DNA from: Clostridium sp. AM30-24 | Lineage (GTDB): Bacteria > Bacillota > Clostridia > Lachnospirales > Lachnospiraceae | Direction of reading: 5' to 3' | Assembly (NCBI RefSeq): GCF_003480435.1 | Contig: NZ_QUJB01000009.1 | Location: 1,438 to 65,437, forward strand | Length of the DNA: 64,000 nt | Shown here: piece after piece, positions 39,915 to 49,640 of the stretch | Layout of the letters: each line of letters starts with the position of its first letter | Numbering within the stretch: position 1 is the stretch's first letter | Program-made: the position numbers and the translations under genes | Notes under the pieces: generated by a model | What the model was told of the DNA's origin: nothing | The model's input: only the letters and a program-made list of their open reading frames with translations | The model's database searches: none

Positions 39915-41126
39915 TTAACCAAACATCTTTAAGATTCCCGGAAGAGCTTTGATTCCGGAGAATCCTGTGAGCAGTACCACGCATACACCTAAAACGATGA
40001 GGATCGTCGGATGCTTGTAATCCTCGCCGACGATCTTCTTGTTTCTGCTCGCAAGAAGGATCGTTAAGAGTGTCAGCGGAAGGATCAGTCCGTTTAAAGC
40101 GCCTGCAAGTACAAGAAGTGCTGCCGGCTTTCCGAGGATCGCCATGATCAGTGTGGAGGCTGTGATAAATCCGATCACGAACCACTTTTCATTCTTCATG
40201 ATAAACGGATGAAGAGTCTTTAAAAATGAAACCGATGTATAAGCCGCGCCGATGACGGATGTTGTAGCGGCGAAGAAAAGGACAAGACCAAAGATCTTAT
40301 ATCCGATCACGCCAGCTCCGAGACGGAACGCGTCTGCTGCCGGGTTTGAAGCGTCGAGTGTCACATCCGGGTTTGCTGTCACGACACCGAGAACCGCGAG
40401 GAACAGCAGGATCCTCATGATTCCGGAAACGCTGACACCCATTAAAACGGACTGGCGTACATGCGGAAGATCTTTCTTTCCGGAATATCCGGCGTCAAGA
40501 AGACGGTGCGCACCGGAGAATGTGATATATCCGCCGCAGCTTCCTCCGAGAAGCGTGATGAGCGGAAGGACAAGGGCACCCACATCGCCCGGGTGGAAAA
40601 TACTGCTCACAGCGTCCCCTACCGGAGGTTTGGATTTGATCGCCACATAGAGAACTACGATGATCATGATACTTCCAAGGTATTTTGTCAGCTTATCCAT
40701 GCTGGTCTTCGCGTCCTTGGAGAGGAAGATCAGGATTCCGATGATTCCCGCGATAAAGGTTCCAACCGTCGTCGGAATTCCGAACAATACGTTAAGTCCC
40801 AGGGCGCCGCCTCCGACATTTCCGATGTTGAATGCCAGACCGCCAAGCGCAACCATGAATGCGATAAAATACCCGAGTCCCGGAAGGACTTTATTTGCAA
40901 TATCCTGTCCGCGCATGCCGGACACACCGATCACCGACCAGATATTTAACTGTGTCGTCACATCCAACAGGATCGTACAGACGATCACAAGCGCGAAAAC
41001 GCTTTTATACTGAGCCGTAAATGTGGAAGTCTGTGTCAGGAATCCCGGTCCGATCGCGGATGTCGCCATCAGGAACGCAGCTCCCATCAAGGTCGTCATG
41101 TTGCTGTGTTTTTTCTTTTCCCCCAT
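39915..41126 (-). CDS. NRAMP-family divalent metal transporter
   Basis: The 403-residue membrane protein has about eleven helices and NRAMP features, including TSAIGPGFLTQTSTFTAQY early and GGSCGGYITFSGAH in the middle. It lacks the DPGN motif of manganese transporters, so the substrate may differ. The corresponding B. subtilis gene ycsG also sits next to ycsF. Start at 41126 (MGEKKKH), with GAAAGGGG upstream; an upstream Met is less likely. First gene of the pxp operon, controlled perhaps by the two-component system upstream. Confidence 0.88.
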   Translation of the reverse strand: MGEKKKHSNMTTLMGAAFLMATSAIGPGFLTQTSTFTAQYKSVFALVIVCTILLDVTTQLNIWSVIGVSGMRGQDIANKVLPGLGYFIAFMVALGGLAFNIGNVGGGALGLNVLFGIPTTVGTFIAGIIGILIFLSKDAKTSMDKLTKYLGSIMIIVVLYVAIKSKPPVGDAVSSIFHPGDVGALVLPLITLLGGSCGGYITFSGAHRLLDAGYSGKKDLPHVRQSVLMGVSVSGIMRILLFLAVLGVVTANPDVTLDASNPAADAFRLGAGVIGYKIFGLVLFFAATTSVIGAAYTSVSFLKTLHPFIMKNEKWFVIGFITASTLIMAILGKPAALLVLAGALNGLILPLTLLTILLASRNKKIVGEDYKHPTILIVLGVCVVLLTGFSGIKALPGILKMFG

Positions 41127-41243
41127 AAATGAGTACCCCTTTCGTATCTTTTCTACAACTGATGCCTTGATTTTATCTGACTTTTTAGTGATATTCAACT
41201 ATATTTTTCGGTTTCGGAAATTTTTTTTGAAATTTTCAAAAAA

Positions 41244-41286
41244 ATCGTGCGAATCCGCTCAGTTTTAGCGAGCGATTTCGCACGAT
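41244..41286 (-). terminator. Terminator of the symporter two-component operon
   Basis: A long stem (atcgtgcgaa with ttcgcacgat, plus inner pairing cgctc/gcgag) is followed on the minus strand by a T-rich run. It lies just after the response-regulator gene. Confidence 0.8.
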
Positions 41287-41350
41287 GTGAATTTTTGCAC
41301 GTTTTCAATTGTTCAGCAGGTCTGCCCCTTACCGTGCGGGCCGTAAGATT

Positions 41351-42706
41351 TCAGTCTTCCTTATCAAGTCTTCTCTTCATGGAGAATCTCGTGATTCCCA
41401 AAAGGGCCGCCGCTTTTGTCACGTTGTTTCCGCAGAGCTTCAGGGCCTGGTCCATGTAGATCTGTTCCAGCATGGAGACCTCCTGATCGAGACTGATCGG
41501 TCCTTTCCGAAGATCCTTTAACGCAAACGGCTCTCCTGTCCGGGTATCATCTTTCCAGTCTACCCGCTTTAATTCCACATGTTTTTCAAGCACGTCCCCC
41601 TGACAGAATAAGAAGCAGCGCTCGAAAATGTTTTTCAGTTCCCGAACATTCCCTTTCCAGTCATACAAAAGCAGCTCCCGCATAAAATCAGGATCCACAT
41701 GGGTGATATTCTTTCCAAACATGCCGTTATAATATTTCAGGTAATAATCGCATAGCGCCGGAATATCCTCTCTCCGATCCCTCAACGGCGGGATCACAAG
41801 CTCCATGACATTGATCCGGTAGAAAAGATCTTCCCGGAATTCCCCCTGCTTTACGGCATGTTCCAGATTCCGGTTTGTCGCCGCGATCACCCGGGCATCC
41901 ACTTCGATGTCCTCCAGACCACCCACACGCTTGAACTTCTTATGATCCAGAAATGTGAGGATCTTTGTCTGCATGGAGAGGGGAAGTTCCCCGATCTCAT
42001 CCAAGAACACGGTTCCGCCTGCTGCCAACTCGATCAGACCTTTCTTCGTCTTCATCGCACCCGCAAAGGCCCCCCGCTCATAGCCAAAGAGCTCGCTCTC
42101 CATCAGATGTTCCGGAATTGCGCTGCAGTTGATGCGGACCATCAGGTGGTCCCTCCGGTCGCTGCAGGCATGGATCAGGGACGCCGCAACCTCTTTTCCC
42201 GTTCCGGTCTCGCCCCGGATCAGAACATTCACCGTGGAATTCTTTCCGAGAAGTTCGATGTGGCGCCGGATCCGCATCGCGGCGTCGCTGACTCCGATAA
42301 ATTCCTGCGTTTTTCCCTTTAGAAACTCCAGGGATTCCCGATCCTGCATCTGACCAATGCAGCGGCTGGCGATCCGGTCGATCTCGTCAATATCAAAGGG
42401 CTTTAAAATATAGTCGTAAGCGCCGCGCTTCGTCGCCTCCACCGCCTGGGCGACAGAGCCGTACGCCGTCATCAGGATCACCTGGACCTCCTCATCGGCG
42501 GAACGGAACGTGGAGATCTCGTCGATCCCGAGGCTGTCCTGCAGGCGGTTATCCAGGAGGATCACCTGCGGATGGAACGTTTTCATCTTCTCGAGAGCGT
42601 CCTTCACCGTTTCCGCCGACTGGGTCTCGTATCCCCGGTCCTTCAGGCCTTCCTCCAGTGTAAACCGGATCAGAAATTCATCATCAACGATCAGTACCTT
42701 TTTCAT
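41351..42706 (-). CDS. NtrC-type response regulator with altered sigma-54 loop
   Basis: The 451-residue protein has a receiver (VLIVDDEFLIRFTLEEGL with phosphoacceptor Asp in VILLDNRLQ), an AAA+ domain (Walker A GETGTGKE, Walker B GGTVFLDEIGELP, sensor RDRREDIPAL) and a Fis-type HTH end (NNVTKAAALLGITRFSMKRRL). The sigma-54-contacting loop reads GAFAGA rather than GAFTGA. In PspF the Thr is important for sigma-54 engagement, so activation may be weakened or differ. It overlaps the end of the histidine kinase gene by about 20 bp; the start codon of several nearby ATGs is uncertain. Confidence 0.94.
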   Translation of the reverse strand: MKKVLIVDDEFLIRFTLEEGLKDRGYETQSAETVKDALEKMKTFHPQVILLDNRLQDSLGIDEISTFRSADEEVQVILMTAYGSVAQAVEATKRGAYDYILKPFDIDEIDRIASRCIGQMQDRESLEFLKGKTQEFIGVSDAAMRIRRHIELLGKNSTVNVLIRGETGTGKEVAASLIHACSDRRDHLMVRINCSAIPEHLMESELFGYERGAFAGAMKTKKGLIELAAGGTVFLDEIGELPLSMQTKILTFLDHKKFKRVGGLEDIEVDARVIAATNRNLEHAVKQGEFREDLFYRINVMELVIPPLRDRREDIPALCDYYLKYYNGMFGKNITHVDPDFMRELLLYDWKGNVRELKNIFERCFLFCQGDVLEKHVELKRVDWKDDTRTGEPFALKDLRKGPISLDQEVSMLEQIYMDQALKLCGNNVTKAAALLGITRFSMKRRLDKED

Positions 42707-44024
42707 GTTCATCCCTGCTTTCAAAAATCAGGCGCACCGTTGTTCCGCAGCCCGGAGCGCTTTCCATTTCCATTTTACCGTGGTTCTGCTCGATCAGCCG
42801 GTTTACGATCGCCAGACCAAGCCCGACGCCGTTAATGCTCTTCGTGTAGAACGGTTCTCTTGCACGTTTCAGTTCCTCTTCATTCATTCCTTTTCCGTTG
42901 TCGGAGACGCAGAATGTAGTCGTACCTCCGTCGGAAGACACTGAGAGACAGATCTTCCCCGTTCCGTCCCGGCTGACCGCCCGCATGCTGTTTGTCAGAA
43001 GATTGTACAGCATCTGGCGCATTTCATTCTCATCGGCAAACACCTCACATGCCACGCAGTCTGTCTCGAACGTGACATTCTGCTGTTCGCACTCCTTCGC
43101 GTAGATGGATGCCACCTCCCGCAGCACCGCATCCGCCGGAAAGACATGTCTGTGGTTTTCCTTCTTTACCGACAGCGTAAACAGGTCATTGATCAGCCCG
43201 GTCACCCGGTCGATCTCATGAAGCATGCTGTCGCAGAGAAGCTTTTCATTCTCCTTCACCGCCCGTCCGCCCAGGACCTGGATCCCGGAACGGATCCCGG
43301 CCAGCGGATTTTTGATCTCGTGGGCCAGCGCCGATGACATCCGGCTTGTATACTCCATTTTCGTGTAGTTATCAAGGTTTTTCAGAAGATTCTCAAAGGT
43401 TCTCGCCAGCTGGCCGATCTCGTCCTTTCTCGCTGTCTCCGGGAAACTGTACTCCCGGAACCCGTCCTTGTTCTCATCGAGCTTTTTACACGCCGCGCTC
43501 ATGCTTCGGATCGGTTTTGTGAGACTCCAGGCGAGGAACACGCTGACCTGGACGATGATCAGGAGACTGGCCACAGCGCCCACAATGACGTAATTCTGTT
43601 CTTCCAGGATCGCATTCTCAAATGACTTTTTATCCATCCAGTATTCCAGACGCCACCCCAGGGAATTTCCACTGTCCGCGTACAGGAGTTCCATATTTCC
43701 GTCCGGGATCTCCTCGTCCCCCGTGATGATCGTGCCGTCGGCAGCCAGGATCCGCACCGCCGGATCATGATAGAACTTATACTTCTGCCGGATCTCCTCT
43801 TCACTCAGTTTTCCATGCAGATAGTAGATATCCGCCTCCATGCTGCGGATCGCAGTCCTCGCGTACTCTTTTCTGTCCTTAAGCTTTTCTGTATATCCAT
43901 TACACACCGAAATAGCACAGAATGCACAGACCACCAGGATCCCTACCATGATGAACGGCAGCATGACCTCATGCTCGATCCTGCAGAACCATGATCGAAA
44001 CAGCTGTTTTTTCTTTCCGCTCAT
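42684..44024 (-). CDS. Membrane sensor histidine kinase
   Basis: The 446-residue kinase has a first membrane helix (about 20-42), an extracellular sensor domain (about 45-140), a second helix (about 145-168), HAMP region, DHp box SSALAHEIKNPLAGI (phosphorylated His) and an ATP-binding domain (NEMRQMLYNLLTNSMRAVS, SDNGKGM, GVGLGLAIVNRL). It pairs with the NtrC-type regulator just downstream (overlap). Its own start overlaps the symporter stop (ATGA), so both proteins are made together and may form a transport-linked sensor. Confidence 0.95.
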   Translation of the reverse strand: MSGKKKQLFRSWFCRIEHEVMLPFIMVGILVVCAFCAISVCNGYTEKLKDRKEYARTAIRSMEADIYYLHGKLSEEEIRQKYKFYHDPAVRILAADGTIITGDEEIPDGNMELLYADSGNSLGWRLEYWMDKKSFENAILEEQNYVIVGAVASLLIIVQVSVFLAWSLTKPIRSMSAACKKLDENKDGFREYSFPETARKDEIGQLARTFENLLKNLDNYTKMEYTSRMSSALAHEIKNPLAGIRSGIQVLGGRAVKENEKLLCDSMLHEIDRVTGLINDLFTLSVKKENHRHVFPADAVLREVASIYAKECEQQNVTFETDCVACEVFADENEMRQMLYNLLTNSMRAVSRDGTGKICLSVSSDGGTTTFCVSDNGKGMNEEELKRAREPFYTKSINGVGLGLAIVNRLIEQNHGKMEMESAPGCGTTVRLIFESRDEHEKGTDR

Positions 44025-45436
44025 TCTTCTGCCCCTCTTTTCTTCTCAAACATCGGGATCACAACATAGACTGCCGCCGCGCACAGTGTTGCCGGAAATG
44101 CCCAGTATATCCGGAGATCCATTTTCCAGAACAGGACAGAGCAGATAAGTCCCGTAAAGAACGCTCCCACCGCCCCGGCTTTCGTTCTCTGTTTCCAGTA
44201 CAGTCCCCCGTAGATCAGAGGGGCAAGCGCCGCCGAGAATAATCCCCAGATATCCGCCCCGAAGGACAGCATGTCCTTCGGCGGATTTACGGATAAGATC
44301 AGTGCAGCCGTGCCTCCCATGAAGATACATACCCGCGCCAGGGTGAGAATCTGCTCCTCCGACATCTTCTTTTTTGTGAGCTGGGCAGCCACATCGTAGG
44401 ACAGCATGCAGCCGATCAGGTGAAGCTGGGAGTTCGCCGTTGAGACGCAGGCGCCGATCACGCTGATCAGGAAGAAACCGCTGAACGGTGTGTTCATGAG
44501 ATTGACCACCGCATAGATAAATACGTCATCCGCGGAGCAGTAATTTTTCAGCTGTGGAAAGAGGATCCGCAGTCCAAGACCGATCTGGGTCAGTGCAAAG
44601 TACAGCACGCACAGGAATATCAGTGCATGCAGGATCATATGTTTTGCGGTTTTTTTATCCTTCGCCGCCAGGATCCTGACCATATACTGGGGATTCGACG
44701 CCAGTCCCATTCCCCAGCCGAAGAACATGGAGATATATACGAAGATTCCAATCTCCGCTGTCTGATTTTCAAAAACGCCCTTGCTCTTTATGAGTTCATG
44801 CACAGTCTGATCCGTCAAAAACCAGTGTCCCGGAACGTTTTTTACGATAACCAGATACAGAACCCCGATGCTCACAGAGAGCATAATCAGATTGAGGCAG
44901 TCCGACTTCGTGACGGAGTTAAAGCCACCGAAGCTCGAATAGAGGATAAAAAGATAGACAAGAAAGACAGCTACCTTGTAATTGATATTCAGCAGGCTGG
45001 ATACCGCGATGCCAAATCCCTTGATCTGGATCATCAGATAGAAAATATAGCCGCAGATCATAAAAATGGCCGATGCTGCCTGCAGAAATTTTGAATCATG
45101 CTTTTTTCCAATCAGCTGTGGGATCGACAGGACATCATTCTCGTATAGCCGCTCCGTCATCAGATACAGGAGACCCGCGCCGATAAACCACGGGATGACT
45201 GACGACGCGATGACGGAGAGTCCGCTGTGATACACGTTTCCCGTAAATCCCAGAATCGTCGCCGCAGAGACCCAGGTTCCGACAAATGTGAAAAACAGGC
45301 GTTTTTCGTCATTCTTTCTCTCACCGACGAAAAACTTGGAGAGAGAATCACTTTCCGAAAAAGAGAGCTTTCCGATGATCAGGAACACAATGGAATAGAT
45401 CACAAAATAGATCAGCTGGATCAGTACCCGGTTCAT
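44021..45436 (-). CDS. Sodium:solute symporter (SSS family)
   Basis: The 471-residue permease has about 13 helices, with SSS-type patterns (FTFVGTWVSAATILGFTGNVYHSG and SSFGGFNSVTKSDCLNLIML). Gene order is symporter, kinase, regulator, with overlapping ends. In CbrA and CrbS of proteobacteria an SSS domain and a kinase are fused; here they are separate but translationally coupled, suggesting that the permease serves as part of a sensor. It also overlaps the end of truA by 4 bp. Substrate unknown. Confidence 0.92.
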   Translation of the reverse strand: MNRVLIQLIYFVIYSIVFLIIGKLSFSESDSLSKFFVGERKNDEKRLFFTFVGTWVSAATILGFTGNVYHSGLSVIASSVIPWFIGAGLLYLMTERLYENDVLSIPQLIGKKHDSKFLQAASAIFMICGYIFYLMIQIKGFGIAVSSLLNINYKVAVFLVYLFILYSSFGGFNSVTKSDCLNLIMLSVSIGVLYLVIVKNVPGHWFLTDQTVHELIKSKGVFENQTAEIGIFVYISMFFGWGMGLASNPQYMVRILAAKDKKTAKHMILHALIFLCVLYFALTQIGLGLRILFPQLKNYCSADDVFIYAVVNLMNTPFSGFFLISVIGACVSTANSQLHLIGCMLSYDVAAQLTKKKMSEEQILTLARVCIFMGGTAALILSVNPPKDMLSFGADIWGLFSAALAPLIYGGLYWKQRTKAGAVGAFFTGLICSVLFWKMDLRIYWAFPATLCAAAVYVVIPMFEKKRGAEE

Positions 45437-46467
45437 AGCGTCCTCCCCGTATACTCCGTTCCGTAGCTGCCGTCATCCAGCCTGCGGAGTCGGTAATACC
45501 CATAACTTTCCGTCTCCGATACCTCATACCCATCCGGGACCGTGACGAAAACTTCCTTCGCCCCATTCCGGTATGCCTGGTGCACCATACGGCGGATCAG
45601 TCGGGGGAGTTCTTCCGGTTCGGAGAACCTGATCCGGACGCAGGAGATTCCGTCGGATTCCAGTTTACTCTGGTCCAGAACAGCGTCCCAATGTTCATTT
45701 CTCCCAATGATCTCCTTTGGGATCTCCCTCTCATACTCGATTCCCACAAGTGTCAGCCCCTTCGCCGGAGCAGTCTGTCCCGCCTCTTTGCGGTTTCTTG
45801 CCTCCAGTACCTCTTTCACATGTTCCGGCTCCCACTCGCCGGTTCCGACTTTTAACAGGGTTCCCGCGATGATCCGCACCATGTTGTAGAGGAATCCGCT
45901 TCCGCAAAGGCGGATCGTTACGATGTCTTCCTCATTTTTCGTCACCTGCGCCTCATAGATCGTCCGGACCGTCTCCTCCGCCTGGTGGTTTGCAGCACAG
46001 AAGCTGATGAAATCATGTTCCCCGATGAGGTATTTTGCTGCCTCATTCATCTTTTCCACGTTTAACGGGTAATAGCAGAAATGGGCGTAAAGGCGTCGCG
46101 TCGGGATCTCGATCTTACAGTTTAAGATCTGATACTCGTAGGTCTTTACGCAGTTCTGCTTTCTCGGATGCCAATCTGTTGGAACTTCCTCGGATTCCAC
46201 CACACGGATATCCTCCGGGAGTCCGCGGTTTACCGCGTAACAGAATTTATCTCCCGGGATCCGGCTCTCCGTGTCAAAGACCGCCACATTACCGCGCGCA
46301 TGGACACCGGAGTCCGTCCTGCTCGCCCCAATGACGCAGACAGGCTCTTTCAGAAGATCCGAAAGAGCCTTATTTAACATCTCCTCTATGGTAACGCCGT
46401 TGGGCTGGAGCTGCCAGCCCTTGTATGCGGTGCCGTCGTAGGCCACCGTCAGTTTGATTCGTCTCAT
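45433..46467 (-). CDS. truA: tRNA pseudouridine synthase A with C-terminal extension
   Basis: Residues 1 to about 250 are TruA (LTVAYDGTAYKGWQLQPN, catalytic Asp in ASRTDSGVHARGNVAVF, GSGFLYNMVRIIAGTLLKVG). It makes pseudouridine at positions 38-40 of tRNAs. The protein is 344 residues, about 90 longer than usual; the extra part (WDAVLDQSKLESDGISCVRIRF, then a Tyr-rich end) has its own folded look and resembles no domain I recognise. The symporter gene overlaps its stop. In Firmicutes truA normally links ecfT to rplM; here other operons intervene. Confidence 0.94.
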   Translation of the reverse strand: MRRIKLTVAYDGTAYKGWQLQPNGVTIEEMLNKALSDLLKEPVCVIGASRTDSGVHARGNVAVFDTESRIPGDKFCYAVNRGLPEDIRVVESEEVPTDWHPRKQNCVKTYEYQILNCKIEIPTRRLYAHFCYYPLNVEKMNEAAKYLIGEHDFISFCAANHQAEETVRTIYEAQVTKNEEDIVTIRLCGSGFLYNMVRIIAGTLLKVGTGEWEPEHVKEVLEARNRKEAGQTAPAKGLTLVGIEYEREIPKEIIGRNEHWDAVLDQSKLESDGISCVRIRFSEPEELPRLIRRMVHQAYRNGAKEVFVTVPDGYEVSETESYGYYRLRRLDDGSYGTEYTGRTL

Positions 46468-46625
46468 AGCTTTATTGTTTTCCTTCTGCTGTCCGGGGAT
46501 TCCCGGGCAAATTTACTTTTATACAAATCCAGCAGCTAATTTGCAGCCGAATCCAATTCTGCCCGGTTTTCCGGATAGAATCAGATATCAAATTACTTTT
46601 TCCCGGCTGAAATCGTTCATTTCTT

Positions 46626-46758
46626 GTAACTATTCAGTACCTTCATAGTTACGTGCAAAAATCCATTCCAGATCAGCTTCGCTGATGGGATTTTTGCCTT
46701 CCAGCCTATGTTTCCTTACGGTCAGTGCAGCAAGTGCGCAGACCTACTGAACAGTTAC
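46626..46758. repeat. 133-bp inverted-repeat element
   Basis: GTAACTATTCAGTA (46626-46639) and TACTGAACAGTTAC (46745-46758) are inverted with one mismatch, and an inner hairpin (gcaaaaatcccat-type arms at 46654-46696) lies within. It sits in the 300-bp gap between truA and ecfT. It resembles a small MITE or REP-type element; it could also end ecfT transcription. Confidence 0.45.
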
Positions 46759-46765
46759 CATTTCT

Positions 46766-47566
46766 TTACAAAACGACTTTAAGCAAAATTGCCACCACAA
46801 AATACACCAGATAGGCCCCATAAACCATGTGGTCCCTCTTCGCGTACTTAAGCGGTTTCATCTTCGTTCTTCCCTCGCCGCCGCGGTAGCATCTCGCCTC
46901 CATGGCCATCGCGAGGTCCGTGGCACGGCGGAATGCGGATACGAAAAGCGGTACAAGAAGCGGTACCATGGATTTCGCCTTCTGGATCAGGTTTCCGCTC
47001 TCGAAATCAGCGCCTCTTGCCATCTGCGCTTTCATGATCTTATCTGTCTCCTCGATCAGGATCGGGATAAACCGGAGCGCAATGGACATCATCATGGACA
47101 CCTCGTGGACCGGAACGCCGACCTTCTTTAAAAAGCCAAGGCTCTTTTCCAGACCGTCTGTCAGCTGGTTCGGCGTCGTTGTGAGCGTCAGGATCGTGGA
47201 TCCCATAACGAGGTAAACAAGACGGATCGCCATAAATGCCGCAAACCGGAGACCTTCCCAGGTCATCTGCAGGAAACCGATCTTAAAGATCGGGGTACCC
47301 GGCGTCAGGAACAGGTTGAAACTGACACTGAGGAGAAGCAGGAACATGATGGATTTTAAGCCGCGCACCATGAATTTTACCGGGACATTGGAGAGCTTGA
47401 TGGCAGTGATCAGAAAGATCGTCGCCGCAACGTATGCCCAAAGGTTGTCCGCGATAAATAAGGTTACGATGTATACAAGAGTTCCAAATAATTTTGTTCT
47501 CGGATCCAGCCTGTGAAGCAGGGAATCAACCGGGTAGTACTGTCCAAGTGTGATATCTCTTAACAT
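46766..47566 (-). CDS. ecfT: ECF transporter transmembrane subunit
   Basis: The 266-residue EcfT has about five helices and the two coupling motifs in the AxARGxx region ([14 protein letters not shown]) and [16 protein letters not shown], which contact the ATPases. With EcfA1, EcfA2 and various S subunits it imports vitamins and metals. The start overlaps the end of ecfA2 by 7 bp. It is last of ecfA1-ecfA2-ecfT. Confidence 0.96.
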   Translation of the reverse strand: MLRDITLGQYYPVDSLLHRLDPRTKLFGTLVYIVTLFIADNLWAYVAATIFLITAIKLSNVPVKFMVRGLKSIMFLLLLSVSFNLFLTPGTPIFKIGFLQMTWEGLRFAAFMAIRLVYLVMGSTILTLTTTPNQLTDGLEKSLGFLKKVGVPVHEVSMMMSIALRFIPILIEETDKIMKAQMARGADFESGNLIQKAKSMVPLLVPLFVSAFRRATDLAMAMEARCYRGGEGRTKMKPLKYAKRDHMVYGAYLVYFVVAILLKVVL

Positions 47567-48552
47567 GTCTTTTCCTCCCCGGCTGTCTTTTCTGTGATGT
47601 CCGCATTCCCAGAGGCTGTTCCGGCGGCGTTCCCATGACCTGCGTTCTCGGAATCTGCTCCAGCTGTGCTTACCTGAGCTGCATTTCCGGAACTTTTTCC
47701 ATTCTTTTCGCGCCAGATCTTAAGGATCGCATTCTTCGCCTCTTCCACCGTCGTGATATCCGGATCCAGCGGGATCCCCTTGTCGATCAGCTTGTGCACC
47801 ACATAGGTGATCTGCGGCGCCGCAAGGCCAATGGCTTCCAGCTCTTTATAGTGGCGGAATACTTCCTTTGGGGTTCCGTCGAAGACCTTCTCGCCGTGGT
47901 TCATGACTACAAGACGTGACACATAGCGCGCCACATCCTCCATGCTGTGGGAGACGAGAATGATCGTCAGCCCCTGCTCGTTATGGAGCTTTTGTACGAG
48001 TCCTAAAATGTCGTCGCGGCCTTTCGGGTCGAGACCGGCTGTCGGCTCATCTAAGATCAAGACCTCCGGCTTCATTGCGAGAACACCCGCGATAGCCACT
48101 CGACGCTTCTGTCCGCCGGAGAGGTCGAAGGGGGACTGCTTATAAAAGCTCTCATCGAGTCCCACCATGTCAAGCGCCTCTTTCGCGCGCTTCTCGATCT
48201 CCTCCTTCGGGAGTCCCAGATTCTTCGGTCCAAAGCAGACATCTGAGAATACATCCACCTCAAACAGCTGATGCTCCGGATACTGGAAAACAAGCCCCAC
48301 ATGGCTGCGGAGCTCTTTCATGGAATATCCCTCTTTATAAATACTCTCTCCGTTATAAAGGATATCTCCGCTCGTTGCCTTTAAAAGTCCGTTTAAATGC
48401 TGGGTCAGGGTTGATTTTCCGGATCCGGTATGACCGATGAGGCCGATAAACTCGCCATCATGGATCGTAAGATTTACATCCTTTAAGGCATACTGCTCAA
48501 AGATCGTTCCCTGCCCGTATATATGATTCAAGTGTTTAATTTCGATTGCCAT
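47560..48552 (-). CDS. ecfA2: ECF transporter ATPase A2
   Basis: The 330-residue ATPase has Walker [10 protein letters not shown], signature [16 protein letters not shown], Walker [13 protein letters not shown] and the switch His. Residues after about 285 form a low-complexity tail rich in Gly, Asn, Ala and Ser ([20 protein letters not shown]) that is not part of the family core. It follows ecfA1 with an 18-bp gap. The tail may be a linker or a slipped repeat. Confidence 0.95.
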   Translation of the reverse strand: MAIEIKHLNHIYGQGTIFEQYALKDVNLTIHDGEFIGLIGHTGSGKSTLTQHLNGLLKATSGDILYNGESIYKEGYSMKELRSHVGLVFQYPEHQLFEVDVFSDVCFGPKNLGLPKEEIEKRAKEALDMVGLDESFYKQSPFDLSGGQKRRVAIAGVLAMKPEVLILDEPTAGLDPKGRDDILGLVQKLHNEQGLTIILVSHSMEDVARYVSRLVVMNHGEKVFDGTPKEVFRHYKELEAIGLAAPQITYVVHKLIDKGIPLDPDITTVEEAKNAILKIWREKNGKSSGNAAQVSTAGADSENAGHGNAAGTASGNADITEKTAGEEKTC

Positions 48553-48570
48553 ATTTCCACCATTTCTCCA

Positions 48571-49425
48571 CTATTTTAAGAGCGGAACAAGTTCGTCCAC
48601 AAGCTCGTCGATGGAAAGAATTCCATAAGGAAGATCCATTCCGGCCTCCTTTAATTCATCTGCCAGTTCCGTTACCTGCGGCACATCGAGGCTGTATTTT
48701 TTCAGTTCCTTGACTCTGGAAAAGACCTCTTTCGGGGTTCCGTCCATCACGACATGTCCACCGTCGATAACGACTACGCGGTCCGCGTCGATGACCTCTT
48801 CCATATAGTGGGTGATCAGAACTACCGTGATCCCTTCCTGACGGTTCAGTTCATGGACCGTTTTAATGACTTCGCGGCGTCCGTTCGGATCTAACATCGC
48901 TGTCGGCTCGTCCAGAACGATACACCGGGGCTTCATCGCCATAACGCCTGCGATGGCCACGCGCTGTTTCTGTCCGCCGGAAAGCTTATTCGGAGACTGA
49001 AGTCTGTACGCTGTCATACCCACCGCCTCAAGGCTCTTGTCGACCCGCGCCCAGATTTCCTCCGTCGGAACTCCCATGTTCTCCGGTCCGAATCCGACGT
49101 CCTCTTCCACCACATTTCCGATGATCTGGTTGTCCGGGTTCTGGAATACCATTCCCGCCGTCTTTCGTACATCCCAGAGATGCTCCTCGTCATCCGTCCT
49201 CATTTTAGAAATATAGACTGTTCCATCCGTTGGAAGCAGGATTCCGTTCATCAGCTTCGCGAATGTGGATTTTCCGGATCCGTTGTGTCCTAAAATCGCT
49301 ACGAAATCGCCTTCCTTGATGTCCAGAGAGACGCCTTTTAACGCATGGCTGACCTCATCCTTGTCTTCCTCTTCATCGTGCCTGATATAGTCAAAAATCA
49401 GGTTCACTGCTTTAATGATTCCCAT
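48571..49425 (-). CDS. ecfA1: ECF transporter ATPase A1
   Basis: The 284-residue ATPase has Walker A GHNGSGKST, Q-loop VFQNPDNQIIG, signature LSGGQKQRVAIAGVMA and Walker B CIVLDEPTAMLD. An acidic insert (DEEEDKDE) precedes the first strand. Start at 49425 (MGIIKAV) after GAAAGGATTT. Together with EcfA2 and EcfT it forms the energy module. In most Firmicutes this follows rplQ directly; here it is separated by about 8 kb. Confidence 0.96.
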   Translation of the reverse strand: MGIIKAVNLIFDYIRHDEEEDKDEVSHALKGVSLDIKEGDFVAILGHNGSGKSTFAKLMNGILLPTDGTVYISKMRTDDEEHLWDVRKTAGMVFQNPDNQIIGNVVEEDVGFGPENMGVPTEEIWARVDKSLEAVGMTAYRLQSPNKLSGGQKQRVAIAGVMAMKPRCIVLDEPTAMLDPNGRREVIKTVHELNRQEGITVVLITHYMEEVIDADRVVVIDGGHVVMDGTPKEVFSRVKELKKYSLDVPQVTELADELKEAGMDLPYGILSIDELVDELVPLLK

Positions 49426-49640
49426 AGAAATCCTTTCTCGTTTTTCATAAACTTCAAGTGACTGCGGCGCCGCATACACCTTCAGGCTGCCGCGACAAAT
49501 GTTTACACGTTTCTAAATTTTAGTTGATATCTCATAGTAAGTCAAGTGTTTTCGCATGGTTCCAGGAGCTTACCTTTTCAGATATGTGAAAACGGCATGA
49601 CACAGGATTTCTCCCATGACATGCCGCCCATCATTCCTTT

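Noticed and set aside
41127..41350. Sigma-54 (-24/-12) promoter before the NRAMP-pxp operon
   Set aside because: No GG-N10-GC pattern with suitable spacing was seen on the minus strand.
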